This document shows positions 50,801 to 57,954 of a stretch of 64,000 nucleotides of DNA, in pieces (within the stretch, counting starts at the first letter, position 1; each line of letters opens with the position of its first letter). The DNA is from Chrysophaeum taylorii. Taxonomy: Eukaryota; Sar; Pelagophyceae; Pelagomonadales; Pelagomonadaceae. The notes beneath the pieces were generated by a model. The model was given only the letters and a program-made list of their open reading frames with translations, did not search any database and was not told where the DNA came from. Made by a program: the position numbers and the translations under genes. The stretch covers positions 1-64,000 of the forward strand of contig JAQMWT010000162.1 in NCBI GenBank assembly GCA_029834535.1, read 5' to 3'.

Positions 50801-53800
50801 TCAACTTACGTTGGCCCTTCATTGGTGTGCCCCGAGGACGAGGAATGTTCTCGACTCCTCGATGGGAGCGCAATCCTTAGGCCTGTCGCTTCTCATCAAG
50901 ACGACAGCGCACCATCCTTCTTATTCGACATATCCAATCCTCATGCTACGACAAGTTTTTCTGCAGACAGCTTGCACGACCGTGTCGAGTGGATCGCAGC
51001 GATCCACGCCGCACTAGCACACCACCACCGCTTGTTGTTTCAGGTTCACAAGAATTCAACATGTCAGGATAAAATGTCGAAAGGTTCGCCGGCTGCTGCA
51101 ACAATGTCTAGGCGCCGTGAGTCTATACGCCGCAGTCAAGCTAAAGTTGGAGACGATGCAGCTGTGGAAGCTCCCCAAACCCCAAGTACAAAACGCAAAA
51201 GGTCCTTACTCGCTTCACTCAATGAGACAGTATTTGGATCCGCCCACGATCAGCCTGGTATTGATGAAACCATTGCCACACCAGCGCAACATACAGCCGT
51301 AGATGACGGAGCGCGCGACGAAAAGATGGTCAAGGATCACGAGGACGGCATGAAAGAGTGCGAAGCTGCCCGAATATTGCTCGCAGCTGCGACTGGCACG
51401 GACATCCCGAAGCTCGAAATGGCGATCCAAGACGCAATTGATGCTGGTCTTGGTTCCGATTCCGGTGAAGTTGCGGCAGGTCGAGCAGCCTGTGATAGAC
51501 TCAAGAAGAAGCAGGGGGCTCGCGAGGCTATCAAGGTGGCACTCGATTCGAACGTCGATGACGCGGCAAAACTCATTGCGGCACTTGATCAAGGCCAAGC
51601 AGCTGGGTTAGATCAAGATGAGTACGCAAAGCTCGAGGAAAAGATCGAAGCGGTGAAGAGAAAAGATGCCGCCGAACGGGAGCTTTTCTACTCGACTACC
51701 AATGCCAACCTGGATGCGAACAATTTGGCAGATTTGGTTCGTGAGATAGATACCCTGAAGGCGGCTCTTGAGTCTGCGAATGAAGCCGGTGTTTCAGTGG
51801 ATTTTCCAGCTTGCACCAAGGCGCGCACCATGCTCGATCAGCTTGAAAACAAGCGGCAAGCCATAAATGCAGACATCGACAGCGCACTCTCTGACCCGGA
51901 TGCGACAGTTGAATGTATTGTATCAGTACTAGAGCGTGCGAAAGGTCTGCCTGATGACGACGGGCGGCAAAGTGCACTGGAATCCAAACTAGGGCAGAGA
52001 CGGGCTAAGTTGAATGCATTGGAAGTGTTGAAAGAGGTGGCAGCGCGCGACGATCCAGATCTTATTGAACGAAGCCTGGAAGCTGCTACCACTGCTGGAG
52101 TGACCGAAGATGATGAGGAGTTTGCTGCCGCCAAAAACAAACTGATAGAGGTGTGTGCTCGCGAGGCAACAATGAACAGGGTCCGCGACGTGCTGGCCTT
52201 ATCAGATCCACGGAAAGAGATGCTGGTCCTTCTGCTGAAAGACATGGAAGATGTAGGGCTCGATGCACAATCGCCCGAGGCTGTGGCTCTGAAAAATAAA
52301 ATTCGCGCTATGCAAGTACGTGCGGAGGCGGAGCAGGCGTTGACGCAAGCCGTAGAAGGTAAGGATATATCGGTTCTTGATCGCACGATTGCGGCAGCGT
52401 GCGAAGCCGGTGTCGATGACGATACCATCTCTTCCGCGCAACACCTTCGTGATATGTGTGCCGAAAAGCAGACGGCGAAACAAGCGATCACCGTCGCGCT
52501 CACAGTCGATCCGCCGCTGTACGATCTCGACACGTTGATGGCCCTCCTAGATGAGGCTGAGTCGAAAGGTGTTGATCACGAGTGCCCTGAACTCGAGCAG
52601 CTCCGCCAACGGGTTATTGAGGCCCACGCCCGCGCCGATACTGAGGAAGCACTGGCATGTGCGGTCGCTGACAAAAACGCTGTTGCTATAGAGAGTGCTC
52701 TCCCAGCGGCGCAAGCACACGAAGTCGATCCAGAAAAGGTGCATGAGGCACAACAGCTCAGGGATATGCTGAATAAGCAGGATGCTGCCAGAAAGGCTGT
52801 GGCTGAAGCATTGGGCGAGAGTGAGACGAAGATCCCGAACATAGCTGCGGCTTTAAAGCAGGCAGAGGAAGCTGAATTGGATCCAAGCGAATACTTCGAT
52901 GCTATTCACCGCAAACTCGCGCAGCTGCGTGCCGAAGAAATGCTAGACAACACCGCAAGAGGTAGCGACCTCGATGCTCTTGAGTCGTCGCTTTCTGCAG
53001 CCCTCGATGCCGGCATGTCGCCAGAGTCGACGTCGTGCAAACGCGCTCGGAAGAGACAATCTGTGCTTGCTTCACAGCGAGCGGCACGTTATGCCGTCAC
53101 GAACGCGTTAGAGTCGCCGGAACTAGGACTTGACGAGCTGAACGCCGTCCTGGCGCAAGCAAACGAGGCAGCATTACCAGCGACTGAGGGCGAACTGGTC
53201 GATCTACGAACTCGTATCAAAGATCTAATGCACGAGAAGGAGGCATCGGCGCTCAAAAAAAGTCTTCGTACGGAGGCCGAAGCAGCTCTCAGAGAGTCTC
53301 CTCACGACTTTGCGAGGTTGCTGCTGACGTATGAAAAGTGCATGTCGACGGGCCCTGACAGCACAATTATTACTCCGGGAATCCTGAATGCGATGCGGTC
53401 AATTCTCCAACAGGAAGTTCTTAAGAGCGGACCGCTTTGGAAGAAAGGCGGAGCTCACCACAGCATGCTCGGGAGAAGGAACTGGAAGAAGAGACACTTC
53501 AAACTAGTGGCCGCCGCCTTCAACGATCACGGCGATTATCTTGGTCCAGCGTTGTTGTACTTCGAGCCTTTTGCCTCAGAGCAGGAGGAGCCAGCCAAGC
53601 TCGGAGAATACATCCTCGATGGGAGTACAGACATATGTGCGAATGAAGCCGCAGACGTACATGGAAGCAAGTTTCATTTCGAGATTCGCCATCCTGTCGA
53701 CCGACCGTACTCGATGTACGCCGAGACTGCTCGGGAAAGAGTCGAATGGGTCGAGACGATGCACAACGCGTTGGCGAAGCACCACGGCATTCTTTCAAAG

Positions 53801-56269
53801 GTGCACACATGGGAGGCCGAGCAAGCAGGTATTCGTGAACTCGACAAGGGCGCACGCAACGAGAGACGACGTGGATCGATCCAGCAGTTGCGTGATTCGT
53901 CGGAGATGGCTGCCAAGGAAGACGAGGTGGACGAAGTCCCTCACGGCACAAGAGCTGCGATGATGATGAGCAGTCTTGGGCAGAGCGTCATGTCGCTAGT
54001 CTCTTCGAAAGACGGCGACAAGAGAGACCTGTCGCGTGATAATAGCGACGATACTGAGTCCAGGACGATGCAGCCGACTGATGCAGATCTCGAGCTCGCA
54101 CATGAAGCGGCTCTTCTGGTTTGCGAGGCGATTCAAGACCTGATCAACGCCTCGGAGGGCGACGATGACGAGGCTCTGGCCCAAGCTATCCAATCTGCGA
54201 GTACAAGGTCAGTTCCACCTGACGCCCCAGAGCTCATGGCCGCGCGTGCGGAGCTGGCTGCGCGCCAGCGAAAGGCTGATGCCCGCTCGGCAATCGCTGG
54301 ATCGAGCGATGTGCAAGACATTAGAGTGTTGGATGCCGTCATTGAGAACGCAAAGACCGCCGGACTACTGGAGTCCGAATGGATGCCGCTACAAGCGAAA
54401 CGCGACGCTGTCAACCGGCGCAACGAAGGCGAAAATGCGCTTTCGCTTGTGCTTGGGTCAGTCGACCTGGACACCACACAGATTTTCAAGATGGAGGCTG
54501 AACACGACAAGCTCAAGGCCGGCTTGGCTTCAGCACGGGATTCCGACGTCCCAGTCGACGCGCCACTTTACGTAACCGCGAGCGGGAAACTGGCGACTCT
54601 TGGCAAGATGATAGATGCGGCAAAGCAATGTGAGTTCGACGAAGAAAGAGCCGCGCAAGATGATCTAGCTTCAGCTGTGGCAGATGCTGATCTCGATGAA
54701 ACAGATCTTGACACGATTAGCGGGAAGCTCCGCGCGATAGATGCCGCGCTCGCGAGAGCGGACGCTGCTGGTGTTCCGATGGACGACGACAACCACATGA
54801 AAGCCCGAGAAAAAATGGCTGCTCTTGAGCGTGCCCACTTGATTAAGCTCAAGCTCGAGCAGGCCCTCTCGGATCCGGCGGCGTCGGTGGAGACCATGCA
54901 GCTGGTACTCAAGCGAGCTACGGAGCATCCCGATTTGGCCTCCGACCAGAGCACGGCTTTGCTTCAGATGAAACTCGATATGGCAACGGCACCGAATTCT
55001 ACTAAAATGAACGATGGAGCCACCTTGGACACGCCGAATCTAGCCATGCCTAACAAGAATGATGAGACCCTTGTCCTCGAAAAATGTGCTGCGGAAGAAC
55101 CCATGCAGGCAGATGAGGTCGCACAACTCGAACCGCGGTCAGCAACAGCTATCGCGCCGGAACATGCGCAACTCACCACGTTCTTTGCCGATCTTGAGCA
55201 TGCCGAGCAGCTCGATACGGCTGAAGGTGACCAGATGTTGCGGCGCATTCGTGATAGCTTCAAAAATGTCGTGGTCAAGAAGGGGATCCTGTGGAAGAAA
55301 TGTCTTGTCTCCAAAGAAGAGAAAAAAATGAAACAGCATCGCCACGTGTGGAAGCGTTTTTTTGTGAAGCTAGTTGCGGCCGGTTGGGAGGATCACCTGT
55401 ACCTCGGCCCTGCTCTGTTGTACCATGATCCCAAGAATCACGAGCAAGTCGGCCAGTACATCCTGGATGGTTGCAAGGACATAAAGTCGTATAAGCACGA
55501 CGGCCGGCCTGGTTGCTTTATGTTCCGCATCGAGCACCCCCACGCCTTGGCTGGGTCTCCATCTTTCTATAGCGATATCAGTGCACGTGATCGCGACGAA
55601 TGGTGCCATGGCATTCGAATCTTACTTATGCGTCATCACGCGATGCTTGCTAGACTGCATCATGCCGCGACCGAGCAAATGACCAACCGTCGAATCTCTC
55701 GCAGGGACTCCATCAAGCGTGTGAGACAGGAAGAGCGCAAGCGCGAAGAGCAAGGATACAAACCTATGATTGCCCCGGTCGTCGTTCGAAGCGACGAGCC
55801 AGCTGTCGCGCGCCGGCACTCCAAGGTGGTAGAAATGGATGCGATGGAGGCTCGTGACACACACAGCGATCCTGATACGCGCATTTCGTTTTCGATCGCT
55901 TCCACCGATGGGCATGACGCTAATGATACTACTGATGTTGCACTCGACGAACCGTTGCCTCCAAGACTCGTTTTGGACCGAGATGCGCGGGAGTCATCTG
56001 TGGTGAAACACCCCACCATGGGCAGCGATGATGATGCACAGCAAGATCCGCCTCTGAGCAGTGAGGTGCCAGGCGACGAAGTGGCACACCTACCCCCGGA
56101 AATCTGGAACGAAACGCTGCTCAACGTCGCCGACTCAGATGGTTTTTACGAGAACCTCGAGGAATCGATGTTTGAGTATGCCTATGCGCGCTACGTTGCG
56201 GACCCGTTAGAGCCTACCTACGCCGACCGCTTCATAACTGCTTGTGGCTGCGGTCCGAACACGCTGTGA
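41852..56269 (+). CDS. Giant PH-domain and helical-repeat protein (4805 aa)
   Basis: A single open frame of 14.4 kb without introns. Seven PH domains lie at about residues 58-170, 405-520, 1131-1245, 1880-1992, 2955-3066, 3856-3985 and 4474-4603. Each starts SGxLWKK-like, has a WxxxxFxLVAAxFDDxxxYxGPxL core, and ends ERxEWxxxxHxALxxHHxLLARVH. Five are preceded by a conserved helix, LLxxYxxCExxGxDxxIIxxxLL. Basic Arg-Arg-x-Ser motifs follow six of the seven (RRRDSI, RRRRDSI, RRRESI, SRRDSI and similar). Between PH domains run dozens of about 50-residue Ala/Leu/Asp-rich helical repeats (DxxxLxxALxxAxxAGV then AxxxLxxLxxxxxAxxAL), probably a long solenoid. The N-terminal quarter is GC-rich and has an acidic Glu run. 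No enzyme domain was found. PH domains suggest membrane phosphoinositide or protein binding; a scaffold role is inferred. Confidence 0.85.
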   Translation: MAASSSSDGEDDASSVDAIVDRMRAYDKLLGGDEDTKQEETSPEREALRAELENLVFMSGRLGKREKGSRGFWVQCDFTLVAATFDENQVNVGPALRWIHHAKGRGNERTNEYVLESNVELRLYEKQPAFDLMHPDEGPSFAMRATSDDIRRAWCDAIHKALEVHNAHLSRMHEDALRLAEVGTIWDGNQEGEEEEEEEEEEEEFDVPTEAISNECYLTSSDEGDDEGDFQSFDVRDEADFTTMMPDADDVERAREDCRAVCASGDAAALEQVLARARPLLGENDDDVMLVVEALEEARAEAALDDVCESDDIKEIEAAMARARAAGVAATSPAYVRALEVLDFLRHRLAARDEAEAALRGAVPDDLLAAYERCETVGRDDAVITDDLLGRLREALLDGSINNLKSGQLWLKLPNNSWQRRHFVLEATAFDDDGTYFGPSMTYYDDVGTKLGELPLDGCATVRPTDDPEKPKRTFCFDLVHPRAVVDRLAAESPTDRFKWLDAIHASLARHHGVLARVYDDEAHRTPTKHDVASRRRDSIQRARDVHQAHLDAASMSAAPRRSLMASFGQSVLSLVAHPQQATAPATASPELAQKLEEAPPPPLLLESTDHATLAASHKAGIARVGASQELHAAAAGDDAGALNAAIAAARDAGVEDGSPDMLNARGNLAKLQRARDARKALRDAKDINDVAALRAVLDQAVSAKLPASEYQELQEKCGALERKVKCTEDLHRAVQKDDIAAMDEALAAAIEAGVPRDIVSDAQAARAKAAAKHAAKQAAKKTMRKAIKTEDLDEITRALEEAAQVGLEDDDVASLRARRDLVEAQQKLSSAADGDDLEALDAALADAAVVGFPWESPQLRRAHVKRNAVDSKRKARAAVRAALESPHSSLEIIAKTLDQAAAADLDQSETAELAARRDELLHRADAEAKLEDALRSNDLSAHEEALRAAEDASIPESSSLLCEVTSKRNELQRRQKVLQACQAAVANPSTPPERLTSLLEQADAVGLGLDDDPVINRLAEQLIRAEAEAALIAASRGDDINAIQRELAKAEGAGVDTISSAYVNAVAAHDALSRKCALRKEAEDALEAPVKDTDALLRVYARCEAAGRDEKIIDPELLARIRAAVEGHVVRSGPLWKKNTSNDKWQDCFTKLLIVVFDEDGVCLGPALAFSHEEGSPTRYLLDGVTKISLSEDPERLEAFMWDVIHPTEDACSLMASTMIERAEWVADTHAALGGHHALLARVNAESDVADSSQMQPHRRASALAAARGRNREKSPANLASTQGDGDDGMDVALSDSHQSASARYDIMHAMLVEVSRANDLDALEKKIQDAICAGVAEDSCEIVEARSVRDALKLKAECRAAIANALVNVDDSAVISALIDDAKAAGLKQSDYQELRSKLEAIQQRNIAERELEKAVVGLDIDNVDCTARNLEDQALSLNAALGYALVAGVQPDSPWCVDAEEKLGTLTERRREIDAVFERALADPDASIDTMSFALARADTGQDAERVAALQAKLDAARLKEVTRQEIHAAVRDGGAISKVEVENLLEQAKNAGLENAELEELSAKLGRRVAETALEHAMLGNDHRVLDTCIKNAVEAGVDSDAPLCKQAREKLDTLLRQKDARDSVAAALSSPNPTLESLYHVEDNARSAGLNENELDELKVLCNQVKAKEEASLALIAATTSDDVDALDSALRAAEGCNLSPECETYKEALKKRDALQCCRDARDKCAEVLADDSATTSDMASAVEQAYAAGLDPVSEEKVVLVQEKLVRTRALEALRKATSDQDFEAIKAALQQANEANIPPNEEVYQEALEMQQLLCQKIGARDAAQSALATEPWDFEQLLSSYVQCEAAGVDDKIITPNLMQSMRSDLEGHVLKSGILGIKRNGAWQRKQFDLVAAVFDEESTYIGPLLACREDNACSVLLDGCAIVRPVEHGEDDSPNLFYFRIANPHDATRSLYADAMSDRIEWIAAMHDALGRHHGLLARVHENTMQTRNAEAAPAVAAIRRRRDSIRRSRALFSEVTKRRRSILESFNDKMFGVAEGSTSEDDNISLLASGMGDAMLAKGHLDSQKQEELARALIAATNGTDILALEAAIQEAIDAGLATDSGEVVAGRAACDKMKREKDAREAIVTVLDSNVDDVATLAAALDRGKAVGLDPGEYTQLQERLEAVKKRDAAERELIITSANANLDVDTLAGVHREMATLKAALESAIKAGVPADAQACTEAAGALDKLEKKRQAIDAAIDDALSDPNATIDDMKSVLERANGIPSDDRRQRALESKLSQKEATEKLKNALANHPDLDALCVAINDAVQAGVLEDTSELKQAQETKHKMEVRAAVANALTDIDDTEELSLVLDSAKAAELDPSEFDQLQSKLAQKRALEKLRNATAELSDVDTLEAAINDAVQAGVSEDASELKEARKTKRRAEARGAIVYALRDIDDPEKLCAIIDSAKAAELDASEYDELQSKLEACERRTNAESDLENVISCFNIDDADCPASSLEELIAALNAALGSAVEAGVAPDRPGCLEAKKKLETLSEKRRAIDEAFDEALTEPTASIESMSIALERADIGRDAEELGLLKTKLDDARLKEAMRQEVRAAARSKTASIVDLEKQLERAKQLGLDDAELEDLNAQLNRMRAEEALRNALTVDDLEVLDTCVAAAIEAGVDSESSLYERAREQLAKLLRQQEARDAITDTLHSPNLSVEMLSAVHESAVSAGLGGDELQELQEALSQLKAQKDAKLALAAAMSHDDLAALDNAIRAAEDANLPAECAAYKEARDKCDALQRREDVRKVCLAILADEAAPASELALALEQAKEVGFKESNEPWVPSIETRLKQTRAAEALRDAARYQNSEAIETALRQAKEAGLSEDSHVFADALNAQQLLRQKMAARDAAEEALKAEPQEFDCLLLAYEQCEASGRDSKIITPELLAALRDAFEGKISRSGMLRIKRAGEWECKEFQLVAAVFDDDSTYVGPSLVCPEDEECSRLLDGSAILRPVASHQDDSAPSFLFDISNPHATTSFSADSLHDRVEWIAAIHAALAHHHRLLFQVHKNSTCQDKMSKGSPAAATMSRRRESIRRSQAKVGDDAAVEAPQTPSTKRKRSLLASLNETVFGSAHDQPGIDETIATPAQHTAVDDGARDEKMVKDHEDGMKECEAARILLAAATGTDIPKLEMAIQDAIDAGLGSDSGEVAAGRAACDRLKKKQGAREAIKVALDSNVDDAAKLIAALDQGQAAGLDQDEYAKLEEKIEAVKRKDAAERELFYSTTNANLDANNLADLVREIDTLKAALESANEAGVSVDFPACTKARTMLDQLENKRQAINADIDSALSDPDATVECIVSVLERAKGLPDDDGRQSALESKLGQRRAKLNALEVLKEVAARDDPDLIERSLEAATTAGVTEDDEEFAAAKNKLIEVCAREATMNRVRDVLALSDPRKEMLVLLLKDMEDVGLDAQSPEAVALKNKIRAMQVRAEAEQALTQAVEGKDISVLDRTIAAACEAGVDDDTISSAQHLRDMCAEKQTAKQAITVALTVDPPLYDLDTLMALLDEAESKGVDHECPELEQLRQRVIEAHARADTEEALACAVADKNAVAIESALPAAQAHEVDPEKVHEAQQLRDMLNKQDAARKAVAEALGESETKIPNIAAALKQAEEAELDPSEYFDAIHRKLAQLRAEEMLDNTARGSDLDALESSLSAALDAGMSPESTSCKRARKRQSVLASQRAARYAVTNALESPELGLDELNAVLAQANEAALPATEGELVDLRTRIKDLMHEKEASALKKSLRTEAEAALRESPHDFARLLLTYEKCMSTGPDSTIITPGILNAMRSILQQEVLKSGPLWKKGGAHHSMLGRRNWKKRHFKLVAAAFNDHGDYLGPALLYFEPFASEQEEPAKLGEYILDGSTDICANEAADVHGSKFHFEIRHPVDRPYSMYAETARERVEWVETMHNALAKHHGILSKVHTWEAEQAGIRELDKGARNERRRGSIQQLRDSSEMAAKEDEVDEVPHGTRAAMMMSSLGQSVMSLVSSKDGDKRDLSRDNSDDTESRTMQPTDADLELAHEAALLVCEAIQDLINASEGDDDEALAQAIQSASTRSVPPDAPELMAARAELAARQRKADARSAIAGSSDVQDIRVLDAVIENAKTAGLLESEWMPLQAKRDAVNRRNEGENALSLVLGSVDLDTTQIFKMEAEHDKLKAGLASARDSDVPVDAPLYVTASGKLATLGKMIDAAKQCEFDEERAAQDDLASAVADADLDETDLDTISGKLRAIDAALARADAAGVPMDDDNHMKAREKMAALERAHLIKLKLEQALSDPAASVETMQLVLKRATEHPDLASDQSTALLQMKLDMATAPNSTKMNDGATLDTPNLAMPNKNDETLVLEKCAAEEPMQADEVAQLEPRSATAIAPEHAQLTTFFADLEHAEQLDTAEGDQMLRRIRDSFKNVVVKKGILWKKCLVSKEEKKMKQHRHVWKRFFVKLVAAGWEDHLYLGPALLYHDPKNHEQVGQYILDGCKDIKSYKHDGRPGCFMFRIEHPHALAGSPSFYSDISARDRDEWCHGIRILLMRHHAMLARLHHAATEQMTNRRISRRDSIKRVRQEERKREEQGYKPMIAPVVVRSDEPAVARRHSKVVEMDAMEARDTHSDPDTRISFSIASTDGHDANDTTDVALDEPLPPRLVLDRDARESSVVKHPTMGSDDDAQQDPPLSSEVPGDEVAHLPPEIWNETLLNVADSDGFYENLEESMFEYAYARYVADPLEPTYADRFITACGCGPNTL

Positions 56270-56523
56270 CCATCGAATGCGTAAGCTGCTCGGAAGTGTA
56301 TCGCATGGCCTTCAATTTGAAAATGCCCACACATTCTCGAAAGAGACCATCGCAATCTCGAGAGAGACCATCCCAAGCGCACGTACCTCTGTCATCTCTA
56401 GTGCCGGATTGTGCTTGTGCTTCCGAAATTTATCGTCTCGACGCGCATTTCAAAGCCTGAATAATAATAGTTGTATACCGCACTCGAAATAGCAATGTTA
56501 TTATAGTACTTCGTAGAAAATCT

Positions 56524-57954
56524 CTATTCGATCATGCCCTCGGCGCCATGTAAGGTGCCGTTCTTGGTGGTCACAACGACAAACATCCGGTGATGATCGT
56601 GCTGGTCGATGAACATAGTCGAATTGGCGGTGGTGAGTATCTCATTGCTCATTATGGGAGAAAACTCGACAAAAACCGAGGGATCCAAGGCTTGTAGCAC
56701 GAAGCTGCTATGGGGGGCATCGAGGGTGGCGTTGGACGAAAGGCCGAGGGTGCGGGGGATGAATCTGAGCTTAATGGTCTCGACATAGGTAGTGTTGCAT
56801 CTGAACTTGTCGCAGAATATTTCTTGGCGTTGTTCGTGTGGGAGGAGGCGACCGTAGAACCTGCGTTCGCGGACGAACTCGACAAAGGAGCCATTGAGGG
56901 CACGCCATTCTCTGACATTGGCGAAAAAATGGAGCATGTTGTTGGTTTCGTTTTCACGAAAAAGGACTGACCCGTCAAGTTTTCCGGCCCGAACGATGTG
57001 CTTATTTCGCGTGTTCTCGAAGTGGAGGGAGAACTGTGCTTCTGGCGGCCGGAGCACGAACGTCAAAGACGTCGAGGTGCGCAAACACACAGATCGATTT
57101 TTCGCGAACGACGACACCAGCGCGTTGCATGTGCCACGGACACCGGAGGCGACAACTTCCTCATACATCCTCGCAAGACGTTTCAGCGCGCCGTGAAAGA
57201 AGAGCATTAGACGGTCATCTTTGAGTGAAATAAGCGCCGGTCGTGCTGGACCCCTGCCGCACACGGCTCCGGTATATGTGTTGTCGAGCATGCGCGCGGT
57301 TTGCGCCTGAAATGTCAAGTCTTGTCTTGTCTTTATCAAGCGACTGTACGGGCAGCCACGATCTTTCTCAGCTTGCAGGACTGCTTGCGCGCACTTGCCA
57401 AAGTCGCGCCACTGGTGCCAACACACGGGCACGCCTGTCGAGAGGTTGGAACTTTTAAAAAACTCAATCCACTTGGGGTGGAGTTCGCGCATCGCGCCGC
57501 GAAACGACCGGGACGACGTGTCGACCTTGTACAGACTCGCCTTGGCCGTGAACGAGCCCGAGTGTCGCTCAAGGCCTTCGCGCAGCGCCAGAAACACGTC
57601 GACGCCGTGATTGTGGCTTCGAAGTTTTGATACCAGATTCACGAGATGCGTCCAGTCGCCCGTCCGCACGTATCCTGTCACGCACACAGCCATATCCCGG
57701 TTGCGCGGCGCGTCGGCAGCGTCGGAAGCCGGGCACAACGTCGAGTTTCTCACTGCCTTGGGCGCCTTCTTAAGCATGTATTCTTTTGGGTATCTCCGGA
57801 CATTCGCGTCTGCGTTTAAGGTTGTCATGTTACTCGCGTGCCGCATCCTGGGAAGAATTCCTTCGTCGGTAGTTCTTACGTGTTTCACGCGCGACGGCGC
57901 GACACCGCCGAGACTAAACAAGCAGCACAGTCTTGTGAACTGCCTACGCAACAT
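56524..57954 (-). CDS. Putative algal glycosyltransferase-like protein
   Basis: 476 residues from the first ATG (57954), with a short hydrophobic N-terminal segment (RLCCLFSLGGVA) that may be a signal anchor. The core starts MAVCVTGYVRTGDWTHLVNLV, then VDVFLALREG, and later YSRLIKTRQDLTF. The 'VC(I/V)(S/T)GxxRT' start plus 'KxRxD' block is shared by a poorly characterised group of algal proteins annotated as glycosyltransferase-like. Many N-x-S/T sites and several Cys pairs suit a lumenal or secreted location. The donor and acceptor are unknown, and the assignment is by motif pattern only. Convergent with the giant gene, about 250 bp apart. Confidence 0.5.
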   Translation of the reverse strand: MLRRQFTRLCCLFSLGGVAPSRVKHVRTTDEGILPRMRHASNMTTLNADANVRRYPKEYMLKKAPKAVRNSTLCPASDAADAPRNRDMAVCVTGYVRTGDWTHLVNLVSKLRSHNHGVDVFLALREGLERHSGSFTAKASLYKVDTSSRSFRGAMRELHPKWIEFFKSSNLSTGVPVCWHQWRDFGKCAQAVLQAEKDRGCPYSRLIKTRQDLTFQAQTARMLDNTYTGAVCGRGPARPALISLKDDRLMLFFHGALKRLARMYEEVVASGVRGTCNALVSSFAKNRSVCLRTSTSLTFVLRPPEAQFSLHFENTRNKHIVRAGKLDGSVLFRENETNNMLHFFANVREWRALNGSFVEFVRERRFYGRLLPHEQRQEIFCDKFRCNTTYVETIKLRFIPRTLGLSSNATLDAPHSSFVLQALDPSVFVEFSPIMSNEILTTANSTMFIDQHDHHRMFVVVTTKNGTLHGAEGMIE

